From contig CM070500.1 of assembly GCA_036346375.1 (NCBI GenBank), positions 84,548,437 through 84,612,436 on the forward strand: 64,000 nt of DNA, in the 5' to 3' direction. A program made the translations under genes and the position numbers. Below the pieces are notes generated by a model that saw only the letters and a list, made by a program, of their open reading frames with translations, searched no databases and was not told where the DNA came from. Positions within the stretch are counted from its first letter, which is position 1. Each line of letters opens with the position of its first letter. Shown here piece by piece: positions 21,140-32,874 of the stretch. This DNA comes from Guadua angustifolia (Eukaryota > Streptophyta > Magnoliopsida > Poales > Poaceae).

Positions 21140-22365
21140 TTCTCTGGAGGTTTAGCCGGATGTATTTTCTATGTAAAGTGTGTTTTAATTTTTTTTCTAA
21201 ATTACTGTAGCAATTTAATTTTTTTCAAAATTTTAAATTAGACTGGTAATTTGGATTTCGTGATAGCCCGAAATCTAAAATTTCGGTGAAATTTCACTGG
21301 TTTTCAGCGAAATTTTGAACCCTTCCCTGAACTGAGTTGGTTGAGTTGCTGCTGTTATGAAATCTGGAGTTGTTTTGTGATTACCCCGAGAGGATGTTTA
21401 ATTTGGGTTGCTATTATTGAGAAATCTGAACCGTTTGGTTCTTTAGTGAGAAGTGGGAAGAGATATATAATTCGTCATCAAAATCATCATCGAATGGTTT
21501 TGTTGCCACTTGGCCTGTAACTCCTATTTGCCAAGTGCGAGATAGAAAGGGGTTTCTTGACAATGTAGTGGCGTTGGCTTCAGATCACGTTACCATGTGA
21601 AATGTTAATGACCACTTGTTCGAAAGGAGAATGGATGCTTGTACATGGAAGGAGTAAACTAATAAACATGATGCCCCTCTAATAGTATATCTTTGCAAGG
21701 TAAATGATTTGGATCCTGTCTGAGATGCAGGATCAATCATTTGTAAATACAATTCGAAATTGTCACTTGCAACGAAATGGATCATACCAAAGGTTCGAAG
21801 TTTTACTTCTGTGTACGTTACCACATTATAATCGATCGACGACAGGGAGCTCCAAATTTATGTTCTATCATCACGGCAAGGTGGCTCATTTCTTTACCTA
21901 CAAATGCAAGCACGTGCGATTAGAAACTGTTGACGTAACAGAAAAATCCCATGGCCGTGCATTTGGTAATTCTAGGCCGCCATGGGGCAAGAAGCGAGCG
22001 CAAAAAAGGGGCAGTAAACAGAGATAAACAGAGAAGCGGCAATGAACGACAGACAAAACATCCAGTGCATTTACAGCTCATGCAAAAAAAGAAAAAATTT
22101 ATTTACAATGTCAAAAGAAAATGAAGCATACCAGAGCATCAACATTTGCTATTTGTTTTTTTATTTCTTCCACAAGGGTGACACTGGGCCGAAATATAAA
22201 TATCATAGACTTTGCAATGAGCTACACGAGATACAGGGAAAATATCTCGTCGGTCGGCAATTAAATACAGTTCTTAGGATTTTGAGAGAATGGGAGGTCC
22301 CTGATTTATTGGAACTCGAAGAAAATACCGAGCTGTGAGCTACACTTCTCAAGCCAACGTCCACA
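21140..22365. other. Intergenic, no supported gene
   Basis: AT-rich with short open frames that lack motifs. A patch at about 21255-21325 repeats AAATTTCGG/GAAATTTCA words like those around 51240-51800 and 55330-55920. The frame at 22042-22338 is open but has no recognisable feature. Confidence 0.5.
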
Positions 22366-24883
22366 TTAGTAAACCCGTGCTTTCGGCGGAAAAGAATGGA
22401 CTTCTTCATCCAAGGTATTCATGTGGACTGGCCTGTATGCGAGTCTAACCTTCTCGTTCTCCCAATACCTGCGTGAAAAATGCTGTCAACTTCTGGATGT
22501 AACAATCATTCAACATTACTTGAGGAGAACTAATGAAGAGAAGACACTAACCCTAGCGAGTGTTTCATCCAGTTCTCATCATCTCTTGTCTGCGACCAAA
22601 AGGGGAAAGGGAAATGCTATTAATGGAAAGATGCTGTGTGCAAGCAAGAGAGCACAAACAAATAAGAAAAACAACAAACCGTGAAATCTTCACGAGCATG
22701 AGCTCCTCTGCTTTCCTTGCGAGCCTCTGCTGAATGCATGGTTATGCATGCATTGATTAGCAGATTTTCTAATTCTATGGTCTCTATCAGGTCTGAATTC
22801 CTACAGAAACCAATGAGAAAATGCCCAATTAGTAGGAATATAAGCTGAAGATGACACAAATTTACTGACAAACAGCTTTACCATATGAGACTTCTGTCAC
22901 TGATCTTGACATCATGGAAACTTTCCTGTGCTTTACTAATCAGCCCACAGCCTAGTAAGTTCACAGGCCAGTGAAAGTCATCAGTATACAACCTTCATAT
23001 TTCTTAGTAGTACTGGAGTCTATTGTATGAGTCTGACATGCTTGCTTCCCACTATCAGATGGTCAATAATAATAAAATTATGGTAAAGAGCTATACAAAT
23101 GGTAGATGCGTACCTTCTGCAAGAGTTTCCTTTCCGCACAAAATGGCATGCCAAGTTGTTTTCTTGAGAAAAAGTGAGGAGCTCTACCTATTTAGCATGC
23201 CAAGTTGTTCCATTGGAACATGAGGCAAACAATCAATTCTTTTGTTGTTCTCAACTTCTAATCTATCATATAAAATCTTTGCATTTCACTCTGAAATACG
23301 CACTCAACAAGACTATTCAGGGAAAACATAAAAATAAGGCAAAATAAAAAGGGTCCATACTTGTGCATTCTCAAACAAAAGAAAGAAAATAAAGAAACCG
23401 ATGGAAATAATTGATGGAGCATGATAACACAACTGGAAACAGAAGCATAAAGCATGGAAAGTTAGCTAAAGAAGCTCACACATCAATACAAGCATCCCAT
23501 TTAGTTTCACACAGAAATGCAAGCAAGTAGTCTAACCTAAGAAAGGCTTGCTTTGTTTGCTTGTACTAACCAGTTACCAAACAAAAATTTCTGAATAAGG
23601 GCAGGCATCCAAGGCTGCCATAAATTCCGGGGGGCAAAAACTGATTATAACAATGCACAAATCAAACATAAAAAGATACTTTCCTTTTTGGCCTTATCAG
23701 TGCATGTGTCATTCATCATTCTTTTTGAAATAGCGATAAGCTGATGACTTTGATCAAATTTACTACGAAATTACATTAGAATGACGCAGAATTCAAGAAA
23801 TTTAGCAGTGTTCTTTTTCTACAATCAGTACATTTATTGTATGTATTTAGTATTTATCGTAGCCCATAAAGCATACCTGGTAACAACAAGCTGGTCATTA
23901 GCAGGGCATAGCTCAAGACACCTAAGCTTCCTCTTGTGTTGGCTCGAAACCACAGTACCGCCATGGAACCTAAGCACCGTCGCAGATGACTTCCTGACAC
24001 TCTGAATTAAGTTATGATGCTCCTTCTGTTTTGTAAACCAGAAAAACACAGCCAGAAATGTATAGCGCATCAATGGAGATGAAATTTGATCGTGCTAGTT
24101 CTCCTAGAATGGAAAATCCACAGGAAGTACCGATCTTTCTCTTGGGTTTCTTCTCCTCTGTCCTCGGTCACTCAGGCAGCGTGGGTGATGAAGACAACGA
24201 CAGGGCAGCGGCCTTCTTCAACCCGGGCATGGGCTCTGGGCGCGGCACCGGCCGGGTGTTGGCCCCGAGATGACAAGCTAAGGCCTCACCGCCGGCTGTG
24301 GCGAGGGCGTGGGCGTAGGAGCCTTCTGGTCTGGCAGCGGTAGCTTGGGGTCCCTCTGGCTCGGAGGTGGCGGCTTGCGATCAGGCGCACGATCTCGGTA
24401 TCGGGCGAGCCGCGATTGAGCCTTGGCCAGCTTCTTTTCGGTGGTGTCCAGCTGCGGCACACGGCGGCCATTAGAACCCACCAAGATCGCAACTTTACAA
24501 TCACCAAAGACCAAACCAGGGGGGACAGATGGGAAGAGGCGCGGGCGTACCAGGGACCGGTAGTGGAGAAGCTTGAGCCTGCACCGTTTGACGTCACGCT
24601 CGCGGTGGGCTATGAGGGTGAGCACCGCCTCCTCCGCGATGACCTCCTCCTCGGACAGCCCAGAGACGGAGATTGCGGCTGGGGCGGGCGGCACGAGAGA
24701 GGAACACACATTGGGAGATTTGAGAAGATTGGGGCGGAGATTGTGGTGCGTGAGGGAGATCGAGGGAGATCGGCGCGGGTGCTAGGTCTAGATTTCGCGT
24801 GGAGGGGAGGGGGGTCGGGCTGGGGAGTAGGGCCGCGGAAGAACGTACCGCTGTCACCAACTACTACTTTATATTAGTAGAGA
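22366..24883 (-). mobile_element. Helitron carrying a captured gene fragment
   Basis: On the minus strand the 5' end is A|TCTCTACTAATATAAAG (first base at 24883), the canonical grass Helitron start. A matching 3' end candidate is GCACGGGTTTACTAA|T at 22366, with CTAA as CTRR and T after it. That gives a 2518-bp element between A and T. A short imperfect hairpin precedes the end. Near the 5' side it carries exons of a host-type gene in the same orientation. The right boundary is strong. The left boundary is less certain because the hairpin is weak. Confidence 0.65.
23877..24709 (-). pseudogene. Captured WD40-like gene fragment (three exons) inside the Helitron
   Basis: On the minus strand, exon 1 (24709-24551, 53 codons from an ATG) contains GLSEEEVIAEEAVLTLIAHR and ends in LLHYRSL. 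A 99-nt GT-AG intron (24550-24452) follows in phase 0. Exon 2 continues LDTTEKKLAKAQSRLARYRD, then a proline-rich tail and a stop at 24278. Exon 3 (24025-23877) lies between an acceptor AAAACAG and a donor CAG|GTATGC; it reads VRKSSATVLRFHGGTVVSSQ followed by HKRKLRCLELCPANDQLVVT, like the start of a WD40 repeat. The exons resemble the N-terminal coiled coil and first repeat of a plant transducin/WD40 protein. That identity is from memory and moderate. The stop between exons 2 and 3 and the absence of later repeats make it a fragment. Confidence 0.55.
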
Positions 24884-25440
24884 TAAGTAGCACATTGCAT
24901 AATACTATTGTCATTAGTATTTGGGACGTACGATGCATTCCGTGCGAAAGATTCACGAATATATCATAGGTGTACGCAATCAATCAAACAATTTATATAT
25001 GGTTGACCAAATAAAAAAGAATTGTTTATCAATAAGTTGTGCGATTTTCGTAAGCCCAGTCATTTTTTAAGTCATTGGATTTGTATCCGATGTTTACTAC
25101 TATATTTTACTCACACCTCACCTCTATAAAATTAAAAAAACATATAAATAAAAAATTTGTAACCTAGACAAACATAAGTAAACCTAAGCGAACTATACAA
25201 ATACAATAACAAAAACAAATAGAACTAAAAAAATGTAGTATAGTGGTATTGAAATTGCACGCTACGTGCCACTGTAATTTTAGATTTAGTCTTGTATAAT
25301 TTTATTTGATTAAGATATGAGAAAATTTCAGACAATCGAGAATTAATTATCCGATAAAAAATTACTTCTTATGGAGATGCGCATGTGGCAAAGTAAGACG
25401 GTTCAAGCAAGTCCAGTTTAAAGGGAATAAAAAAAGGAGG
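24884..25440. other. Intergenic, AT-rich, no supported gene
   Basis: Long A/T runs and no open frame of interest. Nothing recognisable was found between the Helitron 5' end and the truncated copia LTR. Confidence 0.5.
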
Positions 25441-25554
25441 TAGTTGTCCGGCTAATTATGTCTAGCCATGATTAGCTTGTATGCCATGCTTTGCACTATT
25501 TGTATCACCGATACATTGAGGAATCAATCTATCGAACAATTGCTCCTTCTATCG
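25441..25554 (+). repeat. Truncated 5' LTR of the copia element
   Basis: Matches 30412-30525 of the 3' LTR with scattered substitutions. The first about 66 bases of the LTR are missing. Confidence 0.8.
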
Positions 25555-25567
25555 TGGTATCAGACGC
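25555..25567 (+). promoter_or_regulatory. Primer-binding site of the copia element (initiator-Met type)
   Basis: TGGTATCAGACGC directly follows the LTR. The TGGTATCAGA start is the usual complement to plant initiator tRNA-Met. Confidence 0.8.
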
Positions 25568-25616
25568 AGGTTACCCTAATGTGACTCACTTCCACAAATC
25601 TTAGCCGCCGCTCGTC

Positions 25617-27050
25617 ATGGCCTTTTTTGACAACGGCAACGACCTTGGTATCGGCACCACATCCGAATCCTTCTCCACCTCCATGGTCACGCCTCCACCT
25701 GCGACCAACGGCCTACCGGCCACCCCTTTGCCCTCCGGCGCCCTTGAGGAGGCACCCGTATCCGTTGCCATTCAGCCGTCGCAGAATCGCAAGAGCCGCC
25801 ACGCAGGTCGTCCGCTTTGCCAGTCATCGCTCGCGAGTTCTTACCACGCTCTCGGCTGATTTGCACCACATGGCCGCCTCTGCCCCGGCCGCCGCCGGAT
25901 ATGCCCTTCCCAATACTGGCCTCGGTGCCCAGCCCATGCCCACTCCCTTCTCCTGGCGTCGCCCAAACCATCACAGATAGTGCGATGGCGGCTTCTCCTC
26001 GGTCACGCCCGCGCACGGTGTACATGGTGTGCATGACGACCTCGCCACGTTCGCGCCCTCACCGGACACCAGCGGCGGCCTCGTGTGCCTTACCGCAGCG
26101 CACGGCGGGCCTCGTCTCAACGTGCCCATGCTAGATCTGGGTGCCGCCGACCTCGACACATCCAGCCTTGGCGTGTCTGGCCTACGCACACCCGGCATCT
26201 ACCTCGCCATGCCCGTTGGCGTCCCTCTCGCCCTTCCCGGCAATCCTACCATGGTCCCCACCCTTCACGCACAGGCAATCGGCATCATGCACATCGCCTT
26301 GCTCGTCCCGATCGTCCTCGACCTCACCAACTCCAATTACAACAAGTGGCGTGTCCTCTTCCTCATTGCTCTTAGCCAGTTTGCGCTTACCGACCATGTG
26401 CTCTCTCCAGCGGGGCACCCGTTTGACCCTGATTGCGCACGTATGGACTATGTTGTCCTATCATGGATCTACGGTTGCATCTCTGCTGATCTCCTAAAGG
26501 TTGTGATGACTCCCGTCACTACAGCACGCTCCGTGTGGACTAGCCTCGAGCACCAGTTCCTCGGTAACCAGAAGACTCAGGCTCTCTATGTTGAGGCCGA
26601 GTTTTGCTTGTTCGTCCAACCCGATCTCTCTATAACGGATTACTGTCATCGATTGAAGAGCATGGCTAACACCCTTAGTGACCTCGGTGAGCCAGTCAGC
26701 GACCGCACCCTTGTGCTTACTATGATTCGCGGCCTCTCCGACAAGTTCGAGACGTTGAAGACTATACTCCCGTCACAGAAGCCCTTCCTGACCTTTGTGG
26801 AGGTCTGGTTTTAGCTTCTCCTTCATGAGCTCACCAAGAATGCCGCTCCAGATGGCCCCTCTATGGCCTTCGTCGCCACCACTTCCTCTGGTGGCTCAGA
26901 CGGCAACCCGGCAACAACAACAACAACAATGGTCGCAACAACAACCGCAACAACAATAACCGCAACTACAACAACGGTTGTGGTGGTGGTGGCGACAGTG
27001 TTCACCCTGGCTGTGGTAGTGGCGAAGGTGGCGGCGCAGGTGGTGGGGTA
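25617..27050 (+). pseudogene. Copia gag relic
   Basis: A start-like ATG lies at 25617 with Pro/Ala-rich N-terminal coding in shifting frames. From 26029 a long frame carries LTNSNYNKWRVLFLIAL, a WTSLEHQFLGN block, MANTLSDLGEPVSDRTLVL and GLSDKFETLKTIL, typical of UBN2-type gag. The tail after 26820 is Asn/Gly-rich, encoded by CAACAA repeats, with no clear CCHC knuckle. A stop lies at 26812-26814. Confidence 0.75.
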
Positions 27051-27253
27051 CTCTTGCCAACCATGTACCCCCTCCTCCTACTGTTCCGTCCTACTGCAAC
27101 CCATGGACGGGCACAGTACAGCTTTGGCCTCACCAAAGCTCTTCGTTGGGACTAGGAGTCCTTGGTCGTCCTCCTGCACCACCCGCTCTGGGAACTCGGT
27201 AGGTTCCCCATGCCCTAGCTGCCACTCCTGAGCTACCTTCCCAAGCTGGCGGC

Positions 27254-28250
27254 TTGGACTTCGGGGCTATGCGGCAGCCTCTGACCACCAGTCAGTGGAG
27301 TCCTGTAACGGGGGCCGGTTGGGATCAACACTCCCTGGACAGTGCCTTCAACACCATGACTCTTACTCCGCCTCCAAACAATGCGAAGTGGTACATGGAC
27401 TCTAGTGCGACCTCGCACATAACCTCTGATGCTGGTAACCTCTCTTCCTCCCATGCTCCCTCCATGTTTTTCCCAACCAACATCATCGTTGGCAACGGAT
27501 CTCGCCTGTCGGTCACCTCCACTGGTGAACTCACGTTTTCCACCTCTCATGGGAATCTTACTCTTCGCAATGTTCTTGTTACTCCTCACATCATCAAAAA
27601 CCACATCTCTATTCGTAAATTCACCATTGATAACCAGTGTTCCATTGAGTTTGACCTATCTGGTTTTTCTGTGAAGGATCTTCATATTAGGAGCGTGATC
27701 GCCAAGTGCAATAGCTCTGGGAACCTTTACTCCTTCCACCCACCAGCCACACCTTCATAAGCCCTCGTTACCAGCACCGCCTCTACGATTTTGTGGCATC
27801 GTCTCCTCGGTCACCTCGGCCAGAAGGCCCAACGTGCCATCCACACCATAAATGATGTCATGCATTCCCTTTTGTTTCAGGCTAGCCTCTCACCTTCCTA
27901 CTGGGTGGAAGCCCTTCATACTGCCACTTACCTCCTCAACCGTTGACCGACCTCCACTCTCTCTCACTCCACTCCGTTCTTTGCCCTTCATGGTTCTCAC
28001 CCCACTTACTCCCATCTTTGAGTTTTTGGTTGCGCTTGCTATCCCAACCTCCCTAGTACTGCTACCCACAAACTCTTCCCTCACTCTACCCTTTGTGTCT
28101 TCCTTGGTTACCCATCCGACCACAAGGGTTAGCATTGCTTGGACCTGTCCTCTAACCGTATAATCATCTCTCGTCACGTCATTTTTGATGAGTCGACCTT
28201 CCCATTCCTGACTCATTCGGTCATTCCATGCCCCAAGTCTCTCCCACTGA
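27254..28250 (+). pseudogene. Copia protease and integrase remnants with internal deletion
   Basis: KWYMDSSATSHIT (about 27388-27425) is the copia protease active-site region, with DSSA where DSGA/DTGA is usual. GAG-pre-integrase follows (SSGNLYSF, then LWHRLLGHLG). Within about 60 bp the frame jumps to the end of the integrase (SYWVEALHTATYLLNR, FGCACYPNL, KLFPHSTLCVFLGYPSDHKG). The zinc-binding remainder and the DDE catalytic core of the integrase, several hundred codons, are missing. Confidence 0.75.
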
Positions 28251-28689
28251 CCTTGATTTTTTATTGGAACGAGCTCCTTCTCCTTTGCCCATTGGGCCTC
28301 GTTCCCCCTTTGTGTTTGCAGGTTTAGGTTCCTTCCCAGTCTCCAGCTCGACTATGACACCACTAGGGACCGGCCTCGCACTCTGCGCGCTTCCTCTTGG
28401 CACAGCCACCACCCCTATTGGGCTGCCACTCCCTGTTGGGCCATCTTCCACTGTTGAGCCAACCGCCGCTACCAGGCCAGTAGCCGCATAGCCAGCTGGG
28501 CCGACCACGTTGGCCCCTGCCTCTTCGCCGAGCTCCCATACTGTTGCCCCCGTCGGTCTAGCATCACGGGACACTGCCAGTGGTGTGGCCACCCCGGTTC
28601 TTCCTGTGATCAATGATGACCACACGGTCACCCGCAGGAAAGCTGGCATTCATCTCCAGCCTGGCAGCGTCTCAATCTCCATGCCTCGG

Positions 28690-30240
28690 TAATGTCTCCC
28701 CTGCCAAAGACATATCGTGGTGCTCTATCCGTTCCAAACTGGCGGGATGCCATGTCAAAGGAGTTTGATGCTCTTTAGGCCAACCGCACGAGCGATCTGG
28801 TTCCATGCCCACCTGGTGCCAATTTTGTCACGGGCAAGTGGATCTTCAGACAAATGCTCAACACTGATGGTTCTCTTGAAAGATACAAAGCTCGGTGGGT
28901 TCTTCGTGGCTTCACTCAGCGACCAGGTATTGACTTTGATGAAACTTTCTGTCCGGTTGTCAAGCCAGCCACCATCCGCATCGTGCTCATGTTGGCACTT
29001 TCCCTTGATTGGCCCATACGTTAGCTGGATATCAACAATGCCTTTCTTCATGACACTCTCACAGAGACAGTCTATTGCGCTCAACCCTCAGGTTTTGTGG
29101 ACTCTTCCTACCCAGATCATGTTTGTCGACTAAATAAGTCACTCTATGGACTCAAGTAGGCGCCGTGAGCGTGGTACAGCACGATTACTTCTCATCTACT
29201 GTTTCTTGGCTTTGTTGAGGCTAAGACAGACACTTCACTTTTTTGTTTATCACAATGGGATGACATGGTCTTCCTCCTTTTTGTCGATGACATTGTTTTG
29301 ACTGCTTTCTCCAGTGATTTACTGAGTCGGACCATTTCTGCTCTTGAGCGCGAGTTTCTCTCAAAGATCTTGGTCCTCTCCATTACTTTCTTGGGGTTTC
29401 AGTTCATCCTCAACCTGGTGGGTTTCTTCTATCTCAGCGACAGTATATGGTGGATATTTTGGATCATGCTGGAATGACTCATTGCAAGCCCTTTAGCACC
29501 CCTGTTGACACTCATTCCAAGCTCTCTGCTGGTGGGGATCCAATGTCTGATCGGACTCTCTACCGTAGCCTTGTGGGTGCTCTTCAGTATCTGACCTTTA
29601 CCGGTCCAGACATCACATATGCTGTTCAACAGGTCTGTTTGTTTATGCATGACCCCCAAGGGCCTCACTTCACTGCTTTGAAATGTATTCTTCGGTACCT
29701 TCAAGGCACTCTTGATCTTGGACTGTTCTTGCATCGCACCACATCCGTTGATCTGATGGTATACTCTAACGCTGACTGGGCTAGCTGCCCCAACACCCAC
29801 AAGTCCACCTTTGGCTATGATGTGTTTCTTGGTGACAACCTAGTCTCTTGATCTTCCAAGCGTCAACATATCGTATCTCGGTCAAGTGCTGAAGCAGCAT
29901 ATCAAGCCATCACCAATGGTGTCACTGAGGCTTGCTGGCTTCGACAACTTCTTTTGGAGCTTCACAGTCCTCTCCGCCGAGCCACTATCATCTACTACGA
30001 CAACATCAGCGTTGTCTACCTCTCCACTAATCCGGTGCAGAATCAGCGTACCAAACATTGTTGAGATCGATCTGCACTTTGTCCACGAGCGTGTTGCTCT
30101 CAACCACGTACGTGTCCTCTATGTCCCGACCTCATCGCAGTATGCTGATATCTTCACCAAAGGTCTATCTACGTCGGTCTTCACCGAGTTTCGGTCCAGC
30201 CTGAACATCCGTGCTGCTGCTGTTTCGACTGCGGAGGAGT
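28690..30240 (+). pseudogene. Copia RT and RNase H relic
   Basis: RT blocks are [59 protein letters not shown] and LFVDDIVLT (FVDD active site). They are interrupted by stops at about 28780, 29023 and 29158. The C-terminal part includes LYRSLVGALQYLTFTGPDI, then YSNADWASCPNTHKSTFGY and SSAEAAYQAI, the copia RNase H. A frameshift lies near 30055. No frame remains usable across the domain. Confidence 0.85.
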
Positions 30241-30355
30241 GTTAGAATTGCTGATATCTTCACCAAAGGTCTGCCTATGCCGGTCTTCACCGAGTTTCGG
30301 ACCAACCTGAACGCCCGTGTTGCTGCCATTCTGACTACGGGGGAATGTTAGAATA
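30144..30355 (+). repeat. 106-bp tandem duplication at the copia 3' end
   Basis: Two copies (30144-30249 and 30250-30355) begin GCTGATATCTTCACCAAAGG and end in TGTTAGAAT, the first bases of the LTR. The copies differ at about a dozen positions, so the duplication is not recent. Confidence 0.85.
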
Positions 30356-30525
30356 TGCCTCGGCATATAAGCATATTCTTTATATATTTGGAATCCTCCT
30401 AAATTAGCTCATTAGTTGTCTGACTAATTATGCCTAGCTATGATTAGCTTGAATGCCATGCTTTGCACTATTTGTATCACCGATATACTGAGGAATCAAT
30501 CTATCGATAAATTGTTCTTCTATCA
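30346..30525 (+). repeat. 3' LTR of the copia element
   Basis: 180 bp, TGTTAGAATATGCC to TTCTATCA, followed by GTTAG. A TATA-like TTTATATATT lies near 30380. Confidence 0.8.
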
Positions 30526-30959
30526 GTTAGCACTTTGGGGGCTCAACCCTGACGATAGCATCCACTGTTCCACCTAGCAGAGGGACAAAGATCGTCTGCA
30601 ATAATTTTAGCTGTCCATTTTAATGATCTACTGCTCGGATCAACTAGAACAGTACATGTGCTACAGTGATTTTGCTATTGGTGTAGTCATACACTGTCAA
30701 AGGTGATTTGGACCACCCGATTTGAATCCAATGATCGGTAGAGCAACTGCTTAAGTTATAGTTGTACTATCCACTATATAGTGTGTCGCTAACAAAGATG
30801 TATGTCTCATCGCCTCTTTCAAGCATCTCCAGACAGCAAAAAATAGGCAACTAGGAATATCTCTCCCCAGACTCCATAGGTGATGTAATAGAATTTGACT
30901 CTACGAGATGTCCATCCATCCAACTATTACATTACTTCGCTGCCAAGAGGTGCTACGCA
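30526..30959. other. Intergenic, no supported gene
   Basis: No open frame with motifs. Nothing recognised between the copia LTR and the first Helitron-like unit. Confidence 0.5.
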
Positions 30960-31697
30960 TTGTCATGCTAACTCGCTGCGTCGTGCATGATGATGTAATA
31001 TGTAAAATTCGGAAAATTTAGTTGTATTTTCGGTTTTCGTATTTTTTTAAAAAAAAGGGGACGTTAGAACCCAGCGTCGAATTTATGGGTTGCTATAAAC
31101 CTTCGATGAATCTGTGTTTTTTTAGAAAACCATGACTGTTTTTTAACGTAATTTGGGAAATATGGTCATATTTTGGGTTTTCATTTTTTAAAAAAAATGG
31201 GTCGTTAGGACCCGTCGATAAATCTATGGGCTGTTATAAACCCTCGATGAATCTGTGTTTTTTTCAGAAAAGCATGGCTGCCTTTTTTATGTATTTTCGG
31301 TTTTCTTGTTTTTTTTTAAAAAAAAAGTTGCTAAGACCCGTCGATGAACCCGCTGCTATAAACCTTTGACGAACCTGTGTTTTTTTTGTTGAGACATATC
31401 TTTGTTTTCAAATCCGCCTCTCTAAAAATCGTTGAGAGGAGCCAAACGTAAACGGTAGAGGGATCTAAAGTAATATTTTTTTCCCGGAGTCAGTTCTGCT
31501 AAAAACCATGAGGAGGATTTAAATGTAAACCGCGGAGGGATCTAAACATAATTTTGATTTTTTTGGGTCTATTTTATTAAAAAACCGCGAAAGGATCTAA
31601 ACACAATTTCAATTTTTCGGAGGGCCTCTCCACGAGGCTGGTGATGTGGCACCGGCCAGTGCTCGCTAATCTCTAGCGCTTTAATATATAGTATACA
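30960..31697 (-). mobile_element. Helitron-like unit with degenerate internal repeats
   Basis: On the minus strand the start reads A|TGTATACTATATATTAAAG, one base from a Helitron TC start, and the 3' side carries GCACGACGCAGCGAG like the next unit. Inside, three copies of a roughly 130-bp motif (near 31060, 31200 and 31325) share GACCCGTCGATGAA and CTATAAACC words. No coding capacity. Boundaries are moderate, the right one better than the left. Confidence 0.45.
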
Positions 31698-32054
31698 TTT
31701 ATGAGAAAATAAAAACATCTACGCCGTCGATTTGTGAGTAAGATTATTACGTGTGGAGCTCAAAATATACATTAGAGCTTATAATTGTATGACCAATACA
31801 ACTATATTTTAAATCATTAGCATCAGAGTTGTGCACAACAAATACGATTCTATTTCCAAATATAGACATATGTATTAAAGTATCTTTTCGTGCAATTGTG
31901 CAGGGAATTCGAGTAGTTTGATATACATGTAAGTAGCCTCGGAGGATTTCAATATCTTTATCCTCGATACACGTCCCTATTGTAGACTTCTAGGTCCCAT
32001 TTGCAAAACAGGAATTTGATAGAAACGGTTCAATTCTCATATGATTCTAGAAAA

Positions 32055-32874
32055 TTAGTCAGGTCGTACGCTACGCTGCGTCGTGCAAAATTTAATCCAA
32101 TAGTTATTTCTGGGAAAATATTGAGGGCCAAAACATAAATTCGTTTTTTCTCAAGGTTTTTTTTTTCAAAAATATGTTAGCTATGAGTCATCGGAGAATT
32201 TGTGGCACCATGGATCCTCTTTGTGTGGTGCAAAATTTAGTTTGACGGTTACCTATGAAAAAAGGGCATGAGGACATTAACATAATTTAGGTTTTTCTAA
32301 GGGTTTTTTCTAAAACAATGCGCTAGCTAGGAGTCATCAGCAAATTTGCAGGAGGACCTGAGCGTAATTTTGGTTTTCTAGTTTTTTAAAAAAAATGGGC
32401 TGCTAGGAGTTACTGGCGAATTTACGAAACTACGGGTTCCTTTTTGCGTAATTTTAGTTTTCTTGAGTTTTTTTAATGGGTTGCTACGAGTCGTCGGAGA
32501 ATTTGCGGATTCGGCAAAACTGCGGGAGGACCTCAATGTAATTTCAATTTTCTAGGTTTTTTAAAAAATGGGCTGCTAGGAGTTGTCGACGAATTTGCGA
32601 AACCGCAGTTCCTTTTTGCGTAATTTCAGTTTTCTCAGGTTTTTTTTAAATAAGCTGCTAGGAGTCATCGGCGAATTTGCGAAACCGTGGGCTCCGTTTT
32701 TGGAAAAAAAACCATGGAGGGACCTAAATGAAATTTCGATTTTGTCAGGTCCATTCTATGGAAAACCGATAGGAGGACCTAAATACAATTTTGAATTTTT
32801 CAGAGGATTTTTTTCATGAAAACGGTGACGTGACGCTGCTAAGCGTCGGTCAATTCTCTAGGGTATAATATAAA
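32055..32874 (-). mobile_element. Helitron-like unit with degenerate 75-90 bp repeats
   Basis: The minus-strand 3' end reads GCACGACGCAGCGTAGCGTA, a short ACGC/GCGT hairpin, then GACTAA|T (CTRR followed by T) at 32055. The 5' end is TTTATATTATACCC at 32874, TC decayed to TT. At least five degenerate copies of a motif with GCTAGGAGTCATCGGCGAAT occur between 32180 and 32680. No coding capacity. Confidence 0.5.

Larger units (their letters stand above)
25441..30525 (+). mobile_element. Degenerate copia-type LTR retrotransposon, 5' LTR truncated
   Basis: The left end is a partial LTR (25441-25554) and the right end a full LTR (30346-30525) sharing GCTTTGCACTATTTGTATCA and flanking blocks. PBS TGGTATCAGACG follows at 25555. 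Domains in order are gag, protease, a remnant of the integrase, RT and RNase H, which is copia order. There are many stops and one large internal deletion. The left truncation removes the 5' target duplication, so no TSD can be scored. Confidence 0.88.
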
